Shown: positions 7,109 to 15,459 of the stretch, piece after piece
Position numbering within the stretch: position 1 is the first letter of the stretch
How the letters are laid out: every line of letters starts with the position of its first letter
NCBI GenBank assembly: GCA_964537035.1
Contig: CAZIAK010000057.1
Location: 1 to 26,732, forward strand
DNA from: CAZIAK01 sp964537035
Lineage (GTDB): Bacteria > Planctomycetota > B15-G4
DNA length: 26,732 nt
Direction of reading: 5' to 3'
Program-made: the position numbers and the translations under genes
The notes under the pieces: generated by a model
Database searches by the model: none
What the model was told of the DNA's origin: nothing
What the model saw: only the letters and a program-made list of their open reading frames with translations

Positions 7109-8992
7109 ATGCTGCTGAAGCATTCGTCCTTCGCCCTCGGCGCCATTCTCGTCGCTCTCTGCTTTCTCCCTCGGGGCGTGACCCAGCCGGTCCAGGTCGA
7201 GGCTCAGCTGCGGAATCCGATCGCGCCCCTGGGCGCCAGCGACCACTACCAGCTCAGTCAGTTTGTCGATGCCGGACTGGGACGCCTGCACCAGGCGATC
7301 GCCACCATCGGCGCGCAACCGGCTGTCCTGTTCCTCGACAGGAACGACACCCTCGGAGACGACGTGACGGTTCCGGCCGGCATCACCCTCGCTCATTTCG
7401 GTGGTGGCACGATTGACCTCGCCGGCCAGGCGCTGGTCGTGAACGGAGCCTTCCTCGCCGCCCAAGCCCGGGTGTTCACGGACTCCGGCGTCACCGGTGA
7501 GGTTCACTTCGCTCCAGGCAGCGTCTCACGGGTCGTGCCCCAGTGGTGGGGAGCCAACACGGATGAGAGCGTGCAGATTGCGCTCGACGCGGCGGCCGAG
7601 TGTGGCGCCGAGCTCTTCTTGCCGGCGGGCACCTACGTCTTCGACGCGAAGGTGGAGTTCCTGTTCAGCGAGATGGGCTTCGATGCCCGCGCCCTGACCG
7701 TCCGCGGCGCCGGGCCGGGGCGCACGGTGATCGACAACCAATCTGCCGGTGAGCCGTCCTTCTCTTTCGGCACCGCGGACCCGGCGTCTCAGTGGGGTTG
7801 GTTCCTCACCGTGGAGGGGCTGGAGTTGATCAGTTCGACGGGCAGCGGGTCGGCCGGTCTCGAGGCCCGGGACGTCTGGATCGGGCGGATCGCCGACTGC
7901 CGCGTGGCCGATCACGCGGGCAACGGGATCCTGCTGCGCGCCGAGCTGAATGACTTCGCCACACCCAAGACCTGGACCATCGAGCGGTCGCTCATCGTCC
8001 AGAACGGTGGCTACGGGATCCGCCTGGACTCGACCAGCAACGAACTTCCCTACAACGTGATCCTGGATCAACTCGACGTCGAGCTCAACGCCGAGGGCGG
8101 CCTCTACGCCGCATCCGAGCTGATGAAGGTGACCAACTCGATCTTCGCCTACAACGGGAGCGCTCCGACCTCGAACGGTGGCATCCACGTCACGGGCATC
8201 ACGGGATTCACCCCCTACGGGAATGTGATCGCGGGCTGCGCCTTCGAAGGGAACCGTCCGTATTCGGTCTACGCGGATCGCGCCGCCAACCTGACCATCG
8301 CCCGGAACGAGTTCAGCCGTGTCCTGCAGTTCGGCGTCCCTCAACCCGATGATCAGTTCATTCGGCTCGACGGCCCCCAGGGCGTCGACAACGCGATCAT
8401 CGAGCACAACCAGTTCGGCTCGGGTGTCCAGGGGCCCTTCACGGCCATCGTCGGCGGGCCCGGACTGCGCAACGCCGACCTCGACAACAACGTCTTCAAT
8501 CTCAACTTCCCGGCGGGAGACACCAGGTTCGCCTTCGCGCAAGGGACCCAGTCGACCTACCGCCAGTTCGGAGACACGGTGCTGACGAACCAGAGCCTCT
8601 CGTTCGCCGACCCCGTCACGGGAAACACAGACGTGGTCCTCGACCGGGGCGCCCCGGGCATGTTGTCCGTCTCCGGAGGCTTCGTCAATGGCATGCAGAC
8701 GGTCCAGGCGGCCGGCAGTTCGCTGCTGATCGACTGTAAACTGGGGCTGACCGTGATCCACACCTTGCCGAACAACATCGTGGTCCAGCCTCCCGTCAAT
8801 GCGCCGCCCGGGGCTGTGCTGAACCTCGTCATCTTTCAGGGCTCGGACAACTTCACCGTCTCGTTCGACCCCATCTTCAAGCGCGCCGGCCCCTTCAGCG
8901 TCGATGAGGTCAGCTTCTCGACCGCCCAGTTCGTCTACACGGGCCTGTACTGGGTCCAACTCGGCGAGGCTGCCCTCAGCGCGCCGCTCTGA
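7109..8992 (+). CDS. Secreted right-handed beta-helix protein (pectate-lyase superfamily)
   Basis: The 627-residue protein starts at ATG 7109, where a signal peptide begins (MLLKHSSFALGAILVALCFL, cleavage near VTQ/PVQ); the frame upstream only reads through the IS-derived repeat. The motif VVPQWWGANTDESVQIALDA followed by ELFLPAGTYVF is the usual entry strand of pectate-lyase-like (Pectate_lyase_3) helices. Short hydrophobic/Asn-rich coils follow (for example NGGYGIRLDSTSN, NGGIHVTGITG, LDNNVFNLNF) over roughly residues 200-500. The C-terminus, FTVSFDPIFKRAGPFSVDEV then FVYTGLYWVQLG, is a small beta cap. These proteins bind or cleave polysaccharide; no catalytic residues can be assigned, so binding or lyase activity is open. 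It lacks the C-terminal module of proteins A-D. Confidence 0.85.
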   Translation: MLLKHSSFALGAILVALCFLPRGVTQPVQVEAQLRNPIAPLGASDHYQLSQFVDAGLGRLHQAIATIGAQPAVLFLDRNDTLGDDVTVPAGITLAHFGGGTIDLAGQALVVNGAFLAAQARVFTDSGVTGEVHFAPGSVSRVVPQWWGANTDESVQIALDAAAECGAELFLPAGTYVFDAKVEFLFSEMGFDARALTVRGAGPGRTVIDNQSAGEPSFSFGTADPASQWGWFLTVEGLELISSTGSGSAGLEARDVWIGRIADCRVADHAGNGILLRAELNDFATPKTWTIERSLIVQNGGYGIRLDSTSNELPYNVILDQLDVELNAEGGLYAASELMKVTNSIFAYNGSAPTSNGGIHVTGITGFTPYGNVIAGCAFEGNRPYSVYADRAANLTIARNEFSRVLQFGVPQPDDQFIRLDGPQGVDNAIIEHNQFGSGVQGPFTAIVGGPGLRNADLDNNVFNLNFPAGDTRFAFAQGTQSTYRQFGDTVLTNQSLSFADPVTGNTDVVLDRGAPGMLSVSGGFVNGMQTVQAAGSSLLIDCKLGLTVIHTLPNNIVVQPPVNAPPGAVLNLVIFQGSDNFTVSFDPIFKRAGPFSVDEVSFSTAQFVYTGLYWVQLGEAALSAPL

Positions 8993-9009
8993 GAACGGGC
9001 CCGGCGATC

Positions 9010-9035
9010 GCCACCCAGCGGCAACTCGGGGTGGC
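9010..9035 (+). terminator. Possible hairpin after the beta-helix gene
   Basis: Arms gccaccc (9010-9016) and gggtggc (9029-9035) are exact reverse complements with a 12-base loop, 18 bases after the stop. There is no T-run, so it is at best a weak terminator. Confidence 0.3.
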
Positions 9036-9109
9036 AGGCGACGCAAGCGCGGAACGAGATCGTCGGGCCCACCGCTCGGTTCGTGGGGAGGTGGTCGTAG
9101 AATGGGCGC

Positions 9110-10242
9110 ATGTCCAGTGCGCCCCTCTTCAGACCCTCTCTGTCGCTGATCGGTGGCGCTCTGTTGTGGGCGCTCGCAGCTTGCGCCGAGGGTGCTGCAC
9201 CGCCCGCCGACACGCGCCTGGCCGACGCCTTGCGTCCGGCCATGGAGCTGGTCGCCGAGGGGAGCTTCGATCAGGCCTTCGCCCTCGCCGATGATTACGC
9301 CGAGGTGCCGGGCGCGCTCGACTATCAGGCCGAGTTCATGCGGGGCTACGCGCGTCACAAGGCCAAGCGTTATGCGGCGGCGCGCGAGCATTTTGAGCGC
9401 GCCGTGTCCCTGGCTCCCGACTACCACCCGACCTGGCACTTCTTGGGCTTCGCCTGCCATGCCCTCGGCGACCTCGACCGCGCCGAGCAGGCCTTCGCCG
9501 AGCACGCCCGGCAGGTCCCCGGCGAGGGCTCTCCGGGAGGGCCGGGTGCTGATGATCAGGACACGGTCGCCCCGGGTGCGGGCGTTGGCCCGGGGGCCGC
9601 GCAGGGCCGGGTCAACTCGAGGGGGTCAGGGGGGCTGCGATCTGCTGCCAGCGCCGAGCGCTTTGCATTCGTTGACGTGGCCGAGCCTGCGGGGCTCGCG
9701 CTGCATGTGACCTCGGGGCGCACCCCTGCCACGCAGATCGTCGAGGTCAAAGGCGGCGGCGTGGCGCTCATCGACCGGGACGCCGACGGCGACTGGGACC
9801 TCTTCGTGCCCAACGGCGCGACCCTCGACAGCCCTGAGCGGGGCCCGGGCTGCCGCTTTGGCGTGCCGAGGACCGCCCGATCCANNNNNNNNNNNNNNNN
9901 NNNNNNNNNNNNNNNNNNNNNNNNNNNNNNNNNNNNNNNNNNNNNNNNNNNNNNNNNNNNNNNNNNNNNNNNNNNNNNNNNNNNAGCCCTGAGCGGGGCC
10001 CGGGCTGCCGCTTTGGCGTGCCGAGGACCGCCCGATCCAGCCCGCTGCGGGTCGAGGTGCGCTGGCCCGACGGCTGGTCGCAGGCGCTCGCTGACGTGCT
10101 GCCGGGCGAACTGCTTGTCGAGCGCCGAAGCCCGTGCCCTAGTTCAAGCCAACCAGCAGCTCGTCGAGCGCCTCTCGCGCCCAGCGCGATCCATCCCACG
10201 TCATGGGCGACACTTGCTGCTGGCCATCGACCGCAACCATGA
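9110..10242 (+). CDS. TPR plus CRTAC1-type FG-GAP/UnbV-ASPIC lipoprotein, interrupted by assembly gap
   Basis: ATG 9110 opens a lipoprotein signal (lipobox LAAC, Cys25). Two TPR units follow (FDQAFALADDYAEVPGALDY, then RYAAAREHFERAVSLAPDY and DLDRAEQAFAEHARQVPGEG). A Gly-rich linker leads to FVDVAEPAGLALHVTSG and GVALIDRDADGDWDLFVPNG, the start of CRTAC1-type FG-GAP propellers. Right of the 100-N gap the frame resumes with LRVEVRWPDGWSQALADVLP, the core of the UnbV/ASPIC domain, which normally ends such proteins. If the 55-bp flanking duplication is collapsed, both parts fall in one frame, but the roughly 300 residues of propeller expected between them are missing. The tail after LLVERR is Ser/Pro/Ala-rich and probably not native. 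A TAGAAT hexamer ends only 6 bases before the ATG, compatible with a leaderless transcript. Confidence 0.7.
9830..10039. other. 100-N assembly gap bracketed by a 55-bp identical repeat
   Basis: Bases 9830-9884 and 9985-10039 are identical over 55 positions and touch the 100 undetermined bases (9885-9984) on either side. A fixed 100-N spacer and 55-bp contig-end overlap are typical of scaffolding of de Bruijn graph contigs. The true sequence length here is unknown. Confidence 0.9.
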
Positions 10243-10297
10243 CACGGACGGCGAGCGGGATCTCGAGTCCAGCGAGTTCGACACGCTGAGGGCGGCT

Positions 10298-10330
10298 GGC
10301 GAGAGAGCGCGTGGGGACCTGCGGAGGCTG
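10298..10330 (+). repeat. Dispersed repeat, copy c (partial)
   Basis: These 33 bases match the left part of copy b with two mismatches (ggcgagagagcg..tggggac and onward to gaggctg). The right core is missing. The flanks 10243-10297 and 10331-10505 hold no supported gene. One frame here reads LAIDRNHDTDGERDLESSEF, faintly EF-hand-like, which may be a fragment of a lost gene. Confidence 0.7.
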
Positions 10331-10505
10331 GGGCAGACGAGGGGGGATAGCACAGCAGCTTCCGCCAGGTGGTCATCGCAGCGCAATCTCGGCAAGGTCG
10401 ATCGTGTGCTCCTCCCGGACCACTCATCGAGTAGAATCTCCCGCGATGTCGGTCCGTTGGGTCTTCTTGTGGGTGGGCCGGCAACGCTAGCCGAGGAGGG
10501 ATCAG

Positions 10506-11810
10506 ATGAGGCTCAACCCTGGACAGGCATCCGCGGACATTCCGTCGGGTCGCCGGCGACGTCCCAAGCGGTCCCTGTCACGCCGGCTGGCCGTGGCTGC
10601 CCTCGCGGTCTCGGTGTCGCTGCTGTTGGGCGAAGGCGTCGTCCGCTTGGCCGGCGCCGGCGGCGTGACCCTCTCCCGCGGTCGGCTCCACGCCTACGAT
10701 GCTGACGCGGGGTGGGCCTGCGCTCCCGACCTCCACGTGCGCTACGCCCAACCTGGCAGCTTCGATGTGCTGGTGCGGACCAACACAAGGGGGCTGCGGG
10801 ACCGGGAGCACAGCTTGGCCAAGCCCGAGGGAGTGACGCGGGTGGCGTGCCTCGGTGACAGCTTCATGTGGGGGTTCGGCGTCGAGAATGACGAGATGCT
10901 CTCGTCAGCCCTGGAGCGATCCTTGCATGGAGTCGAGACCATCAACTTCGGCGCCAACGGATACAGCGCCGTTCAGTCGCTGGTGCGCCTGGAGACCGAA
11001 GCGCTCGCCTACGACCCGGACTGGGCCCTGCTCACCTTCTGCTGGAACGATCTGGAGGACAACTTCGATGACAAGGACGGTGGCCGCCCCGCCCTGCGGA
11101 TGGGAGTGGGGGAGCCTCACATCGAGAACCGCCCGGTGCGGCGACCGTGGAAGTCTCCGGTCAAGCAGTGGCTTCGTGCGCACTCTCGACTGTTTTCTTT
11201 CGGTGAGTCGTGTTGGCTGCAATACAGATCGCACATGAAGGCCAGCCACCTGGCGTCCACGAGCACTCCGAGCGCCCATGCTGCTGGGCTCACGTCGGCC
11301 CCCTTGCATGGTGCGTCCGCACAGGGGCCTGAGGGGCGTGATCTGCAGCTGTCCCAGGCGCCTTGCCTGATCGAGGTGGATGAGGAGCAGCTTGAGATCT
11401 CGCGCCTGCAGGTAGACGTGGGGCAAGGGCCCGAGCTGGAGCGGGCCTGGCAAGGTGAGCGCTGGCTGATCGAGCAGATCCGCGACACCATGGCGCGACA
11501 TGGTGGGCACCTGCTGGTGGCCTACGTCACCGTTCAGGACGAGGTCGACGAGGACTTGTTCACCCGCTGGCTTGATGCGCAGCCACCTTCAGCGCCGCGC
11601 TCCCAGATCGATCCGCACCGGGCAGCCACCCGATTGGGTCAAGCCTGTGAGGATCTCAAGGTGCCCTTCCTGGACCTGACGCCAGCCTTCGCAGAGTCCG
11701 GTGATCCGGAGGCGCTCTTCCTCCGGGACAACGGCCACTGGTCTGCCAAGGGGCACGCCGTAGCGGCGGCCGCTGTGGCCGATCGACTGAAGGCGCTCAC
11801 CGGCAGCTGA
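10506..11810 (+). CDS. Membrane-anchored SGNH/GDSL hydrolase-like protein
   Basis: The 434-residue protein starts at ATG 10506 behind a GAGGAGGG ribosome site. A basic stretch (RRRRPKRSLSRR) and one hydrophobic helix (LAVAALAVSVSLLLGEGVV) suggest an N-terminal anchor with the body outside. The SGNH blocks are present: GDSFMWGFGV near residue 118 (nucleophile Ser), GANGYS (Gly block), FCWNDLEDN near residue 180 (Asn block), and DNGHWSAKGH near the end (Asp and His). The insertion around residues 245-300 is Ala/Ser/Gln-rich. Such enzymes are esterases or acyltransferases acting on acylated sugars or lipids; the AlgX/AlgJ-like relatives acetylate exopolysaccharide. The substrate here cannot be told. 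No partner gene lies beside it. Confidence 0.85.
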   Translation: MRLNPGQASADIPSGRRRRPKRSLSRRLAVAALAVSVSLLLGEGVVRLAGAGGVTLSRGRLHAYDADAGWACAPDLHVRYAQPGSFDVLVRTNTRGLRDREHSLAKPEGVTRVACLGDSFMWGFGVENDEMLSSALERSLHGVETINFGANGYSAVQSLVRLETEALAYDPDWALLTFCWNDLEDNFDDKDGGRPALRMGVGEPHIENRPVRRPWKSPVKQWLRAHSRLFSFGESCWLQYRSHMKASHLASTSTPSAHAAGLTSAPLHGASAQGPEGRDLQLSQAPCLIEVDEEQLEISRLQVDVGQGPELERAWQGERWLIEQIRDTMARHGGHLLVAYVTVQDEVDEDLFTRWLDAQPPSAPRSQIDPHRAATRLGQACEDLKVPFLDLTPAFAESGDPEALFLRDNGHWSAKGHAVAAAAVADRLKALTGS

Positions 11811-11973
11811 ATGGCTCGGGCCAGCCGGCCATCCCGCCTCCGTGGTGTGGACGAGCTGAGCCCTGCCTTCTGCCGAGCGCGTCCCCGTGTCCGCCGTCAC
11901 TCTTCAACGTTGCGCCGGTCGCCTGCGACCCCTGCTCGCGGGCCTGGTGGTGATTCACGCGGCGGCCAGCAGA

Positions 11974-12047
11974 GGAGGTCGGTAAGATAAGATGGCAGCG
12001 CTCGCCGGGGCTGCTTGGCCGTGATGGGGGGCTTTGAATTGCTTGCG
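11974..12047 (+). repeat. Dispersed repeat, copy d
   Basis: The core at 11991-12038 is identical to that of copy b except for one fewer G in the G-run (six against seven). The left part is only weakly similar and no transposase scrap accompanies it. It lies within the 374-base gap (11811-12184) in front of the exporter operon, which is otherwise empty apart from a TACAAT hexamer at 12087-12092 that could be a -10 box. Confidence 0.8.
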
Positions 12048-12184
12048 CCCCCCGGGGATCCTGCTTTCTCCCCGGCCGTTCCGATCTACAATCCACGGCC
12101 CAAGCCCAGCGTGGCTCCCCCGTGCGGCGGGTTCTGCTCCCGCGCCCCGATGACCGCCACTCCGTCCCCCATTGTTGGTGACCC

Positions 12185-13390
12185 ATGACCGACAGCGCAC
12201 CCGACCTCGGCCGCCTGCGCATCGATCGCAGCACAGCTCCGGGCAGGGGCGGCAAGGCCGGCTGGATCGTGGCCGTCCTGATCGCCGTGCTGGCTGGCCT
12301 GCACGGCGCCTGGCGCGAGGGGCTGTTGGGCGACCTGGGCCTCGACTCCCGTCCTGTGGTGCGCCTGGGCCGAGTGGTACGCCGAGGCGAGCTGGTGCAG
12401 CGCAGTGGCATCTCGGCCAACGGCTACGTCGTCGCTCGACGCCGAGCGGCGCTCTCCACCGACATTCAGGGCCGCATCGTCGAGCTGAAGGTCGAAGAGG
12501 GAGACCGCGTTGAAGCGGGGCAGCTCGTGGCCCGCCTCGACACCCGTCAGCTGGAGGCAAACCTGGCCGTGGCCCGGGCCCTGCAGGCTCAAGGGCGCGC
12601 CGCCCTGCGCAAGGCCGAAAAAGATGCCCAGCGCCTCGCCGCCCTGGTGCTCACGGGCGACGCCTCGGTCTCCGAGAATGACGGAGCCATCGCCGCCCTG
12701 GACGAGGCCCGGGCCTACGTCGATTCGCTCACCGCGCGCATCGCAGAGATCGAGGTGAGCATCGACAAGTCGTCGGTCTACGCACCCTTCGCCGGAGTGA
12801 TCACTGCCAAGGACGCCGAAGTGGGTGAGGTCGTGGCCGCCCTGGGAGCCAGTGGCCCGAACGCCCGGGGCGCCGTGGCCACCCTGGTCGACTTCGACAC
12901 GCTAGAGGTGCAGATCGAGCTGGCCCAATCGGCCCTGGCAGCCGCGCGGCAGGGCGCCGCCGTCACCCTCTATCTCGACGCCTATCCTGACCACGCCTAC
13001 CCCGGACGTGTGCGCCAGATCTGGCCCACGGCGAACCGCACCAAGGCCACGGTCGAGGTGCGCGTCGAGTATCTCGAACGCGATGACCGCATCTTGCCCG
13101 AGATGGGCGTGAGGGCCGTGTTCAGCGACAGCTCAACGGCCGCGGTTGTGGTCGACGAGGGCGTCTCGGTCACCGTTCCTGAAGCGGCGGTGCTCGGCCC
13201 CGAAGGTCGTCGCACCGTCTTCATGTACGACGATGGGGTGGCCCGCCTGGCGCCCATCGAGACAGGGGGTGACGCGGTTGCAGGCCAGGTGCCCGTCCTC
13301 TCGGGACTCTCCGGCAACGAACAGGTCCTGCTCGACCCGCCCAATGATCTGAGCGACGGCGCGCCTGTGCGCCTCGCAGACGAGGGTTAA
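12185..13390 (+). CDS. Periplasmic adaptor subunit (HlyD/MacA-like) of an ABC exporter
   Basis: The 401-residue protein has one N-terminal membrane helix (GWIVAVLIAVLAGLHGAW, residues about 27-44). The split biotinyl-lipoyl domain follows: ISANGYVVARRRAALSTDIQ then GRIVELKVEEGDRVEAGQLV (residues about 78-120), and KSSVYAPFAGVITAKDAEVG after the hairpin. Between them is a short alpha-helical hairpin (about residues 120-195) rich in Ala and Arg. Beta-barrel (VQIELAQSALAAARQGAAV) and membrane-proximal parts complete it. It links the inner-membrane transporter to the outer envelope. It is the first gene of a cluster with an ATPase and two permeases, the MacAB/DevBCA arrangement. Start ATG 12185 has no obvious ribosome site. 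Confidence 0.9.
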   Translation: MTDSAPDLGRLRIDRSTAPGRGGKAGWIVAVLIAVLAGLHGAWREGLLGDLGLDSRPVVRLGRVVRRGELVQRSGISANGYVVARRRAALSTDIQGRIVELKVEEGDRVEAGQLVARLDTRQLEANLAVARALQAQGRAALRKAEKDAQRLAALVLTGDASVSENDGAIAALDEARAYVDSLTARIAEIEVSIDKSSVYAPFAGVITAKDAEVGEVVAALGASGPNARGAVATLVDFDTLEVQIELAQSALAAARQGAAVTLYLDAYPDHAYPGRVRQIWPTANRTKATVEVRVEYLERDDRILPEMGVRAVFSDSSTAAVVVDEGVSVTVPEAAVLGPEGRRTVFMYDDGVARLAPIETGGDAVAGQVPVLSGLSGNEQVLLDPPNDLSDGAPVRLADEG

Positions 13391-13462
13391 CAGCGTATGC
13401 CCTCGCACCCTGTGCGCTCGCCCGGGCATACTGCCACCCCCAACCACCGGAGCTAGCAGGCC

Positions 13463-14167
13463 ATGTCTCACGTGATCGAGTTGCAGTCCGTCACGAAGCG
13501 CTACCGCAGAGGCGGCGAGACGCTCACGGTGCTCGACGATCTCGACCTCAGCATCGAGGCCGGCGAGGTGGTGGCGCTCATGGGGCCGAGCGGGTCGGGC
13601 AAGTCGACCATTCTCAACGTGGTGGGCGGCCTCGACCGTCCCGACTCGGGCACGGTGAGGGTCGCAGGCGAGACCATCAGCGACTTCCCCGATCGACGCT
13701 TGCCTGGCTGGCGCGCCCGGCACATCGGCTTCGTCTTTCAGTCGTTCAACCTCGTGCCCGTGCTCACCGCGCGGGAGAACGTCATGCTGCCCCTGCTGCT
13801 GACCCCGCTGAGCCGGGCTGAGCGCGGGCGCCAGGCCGATTTCGCCCTCGAGATCGTGGGCCTCGCCGACCGCGCCGGCCACCGCCCGCGCCAGCTCTCC
13901 GGTGGACAAGAGCAGCGCGTGGCCATCGCCCGAGCCATCGCCAGCGACCCGGAAATCGTCCTGGCCGATGAGCCCACAGGCGACCTCGACCGGGACAGCG
14001 CCACGTCGATCATGGAGCTGATCGGTCGGCTCAACGAGGAGCTGGGCAAGACCTTCGTGGTCGTCACCCACGATGAACTGGTCGGCGATTGCGCCGGGCG
14101 AGTGCTGCACCTCGACAAGGGAGTGCTCAACGACACCACGGCGACCGCCGGGCCCCCGCGCCCATGA
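13463..14167 (+). CDS. ABC transporter ATPase (MacB/LolD type)
   Basis: The 234-residue protein has all ABC ATPase motifs: Walker A GPSGSGKST near residue 40, Q-loop in FVFQSFNLVPVLTARENV, signature LSGGQEQRVAIARA, Walker B IVLADEPTGDLD, and the His-loop VVTHD. The FNLVPVLTARENVMLPLLL stretch is typical of the MacB/LolD/FtsE branch, which drives mechanotransmission across the envelope, not transport through the membrane channel itself. The signature reads GGQEQR where most members have GGQQQR. A GGAG site sits 10 bases before ATG 13463. Its stop overlaps the next start as ATGA. Confidence 0.94.
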   Translation: MSHVIELQSVTKRYRRGGETLTVLDDLDLSIEAGEVVALMGPSGSGKSTILNVVGGLDRPDSGTVRVAGETISDFPDRRLPGWRARHIGFVFQSFNLVPVLTARENVMLPLLLTPLSRAERGRQADFALEIVGLADRAGHRPRQLSGGQEQRVAIARAIASDPEIVLADEPTGDLDRDSATSIMELIGRLNEELGKTFVVVTHDELVGDCAGRVLHLDKGVLNDTTATAGPPRP

Positions 14168-15459
14168 CCACGCCCTGGATCCTGGTACGCAAGAACCTCG
14201 CCAGCCACTGGTTTCGCAGCGGCCTGACGATCGCCGCGACGACCCTGGCCATGCTGCTCTTCTGCATCGTGACGTCGATCGTCACCACCCTCGACAAGGC
14301 CATCAGCTCCGCCGCCGCCAACCGCCTCGTGGTGCAGTCTGAGGTCTCTCTCTTCGTCGACCTGCCCCTCGACTACCAGGCCAAGATCGCGGCCGTCCCC
14401 GGCGTCGAGGCCGTGAGCAAGATGCAGTGGTTCGGGGGCTACTACCAGGACGAGAACAACTTCTTCGCCCAGTTCGCCGTCGACCAGGATCGCTTCTTCG
14501 ACATGTACGCGAAGGACATCGAGATCACCGAAGGGCTCGCCAGGCCCGGCGCCGGTGGTGCGAGCAGCGCCAACACAGACGGCTCCCCTGCGAACGCCAG
14601 CGGTGCGGACGAAGCCAGCGCCGACATCGTCAGGGGCCCCGCAGCCCGCGATGCGGCGCTCTCCGCACTGACCGCCGAACGCCGCGGCACCATCGTCGGC
14701 CAAGGCCTGATGGATTCGCTCGGCTGGAAGGTCGGGCAGACCGTGCCCATCACGGGCCGCATTTTTCCAAGGGCCGACGGCAGCGCATGGGACCTGGTCA
14801 TCGTCGGCGTCTACCGCCCCACGCGCACCAATGTCGACGACCGCACCATGTGGTTTCGCTGGGACTACTTCGAGGAGACGGTGCTGTCCGACAGCCCGGG
14901 CATCGATCTGGGCACGGGCGTGTTCATGGTCAACCGGGCTCCCGGCGCGGACGCCGCAGGGGTCATCGCCGACATCGACGCACTGTTTGCCGCTGGCCCA
15001 CAGAAGACGGCCACCACCACCGAGGCCGCCTTTCAGGCCACCTTCGTGGCCATGCTGGGCAGCCTGCCCGAGTACATGCGCGCCATCGGCGGCGCCATCG
15101 TCTTCGCGGTTCTCTTCTCGGTGGTCAACACCATGCTGCTCGCGGCGCGACAACGCACGCGCTCGGTGGGAATCCTCAAGGCCCTTGGCTTCAGCAACGG
15201 CGCCTTGGCCCGAGTGCTGCTGGCCGAGTCGAGCCTGCTGGCCCTGCTCGGGGGCGTCGCGGGAGTGGCCGCTGCCAAGCTGACCGAAGAACCCTTGCGC
15301 ATGGCACTCGGCCCCAACATGCCGGGCTACTCGGTCCAGTCAGGCACGGTCGTCCTGGGCCTGGCCATCGCCGTCGCCGTCGGGCTCATCGCAGGCCTGG
15401 GGCCGTCGCTCATCGCTCGCAGCCTGACCCCCGTCGACGCCCTGAGGAGTGAAGGCTGA
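14164..15459 (+). CDS. FtsX-type ABC permease 1
   Basis: The 431-residue protein starts at ATG 14164, overlapping the ATPase stop by 4 bases (ATGA); the longer upstream frame would read into the ATPase. One N-terminal helix (SGLTIAATTLAMLLFCIVTS) is followed by a large periplasmic domain (about residues 45-305), then three C-terminal helices including AIGGAIVFAVLFSVVNTMLL and VVLGLAIAVAVGLIAGLG. The cytoplasmic loop ARQRTRSVGILKALGFSNGA is the coupling motif of FtsX/MacB permeases, and the end TPVDALRSEG is also typical. An Ala/Gly/Ser-rich insertion (about residues 125-160) interrupts the periplasmic domain. It should pair with permease 2 as a heterodimer. Confidence 0.92.
   Translation: MTTPWILVRKNLASHWFRSGLTIAATTLAMLLFCIVTSIVTTLDKAISSAAANRLVVQSEVSLFVDLPLDYQAKIAAVPGVEAVSKMQWFGGYYQDENNFFAQFAVDQDRFFDMYAKDIEITEGLARPGAGGASSANTDGSPANASGADEASADIVRGPAARDAALSALTAERRGTIVGQGLMDSLGWKVGQTVPITGRIFPRADGSAWDLVIVGVYRPTRTNVDDRTMWFRWDYFEETVLSDSPGIDLGTGVFMVNRAPGADAAGVIADIDALFAAGPQKTATTTEAAFQATFVAMLGSLPEYMRAIGGAIVFAVLFSVVNTMLLAARQRTRSVGILKALGFSNGALARVLLAESSLLALLGGVAGVAAAKLTEEPLRMALGPNMPGYSVQSGTVVLGLAIAVAVGLIAGLGPSLIARSLTPVDALRSEG

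Noticed and set aside
9031..9045. CxxCH heme-type motif (ACVACHPE) on the minus strand
   Set aside because: It lies in a short antisense frame between two plus-strand genes, with only one motif and no other cytochrome features; probably chance.
7526..9505. 659-residue open frame on the minus strand
   Set aside because: It is the antisense of the beta-helix gene and part of the TPR gene. Its composition (Gly/Arg/Val/Asp-rich) shows no domain; long antisense frames are common in GC-rich DNA.
10440..10492. Very short frame starting MSVRWVFLWVG before the SGNH gene
   Set aside because: Only about 14 codons; no leader-peptide features such as regulatory codons or an attenuator hairpin were seen.
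13738..15153. 471-residue frame antisense to the ATPase and permease 1
   Set aside because: It overlaps two certain genes and has no domain.
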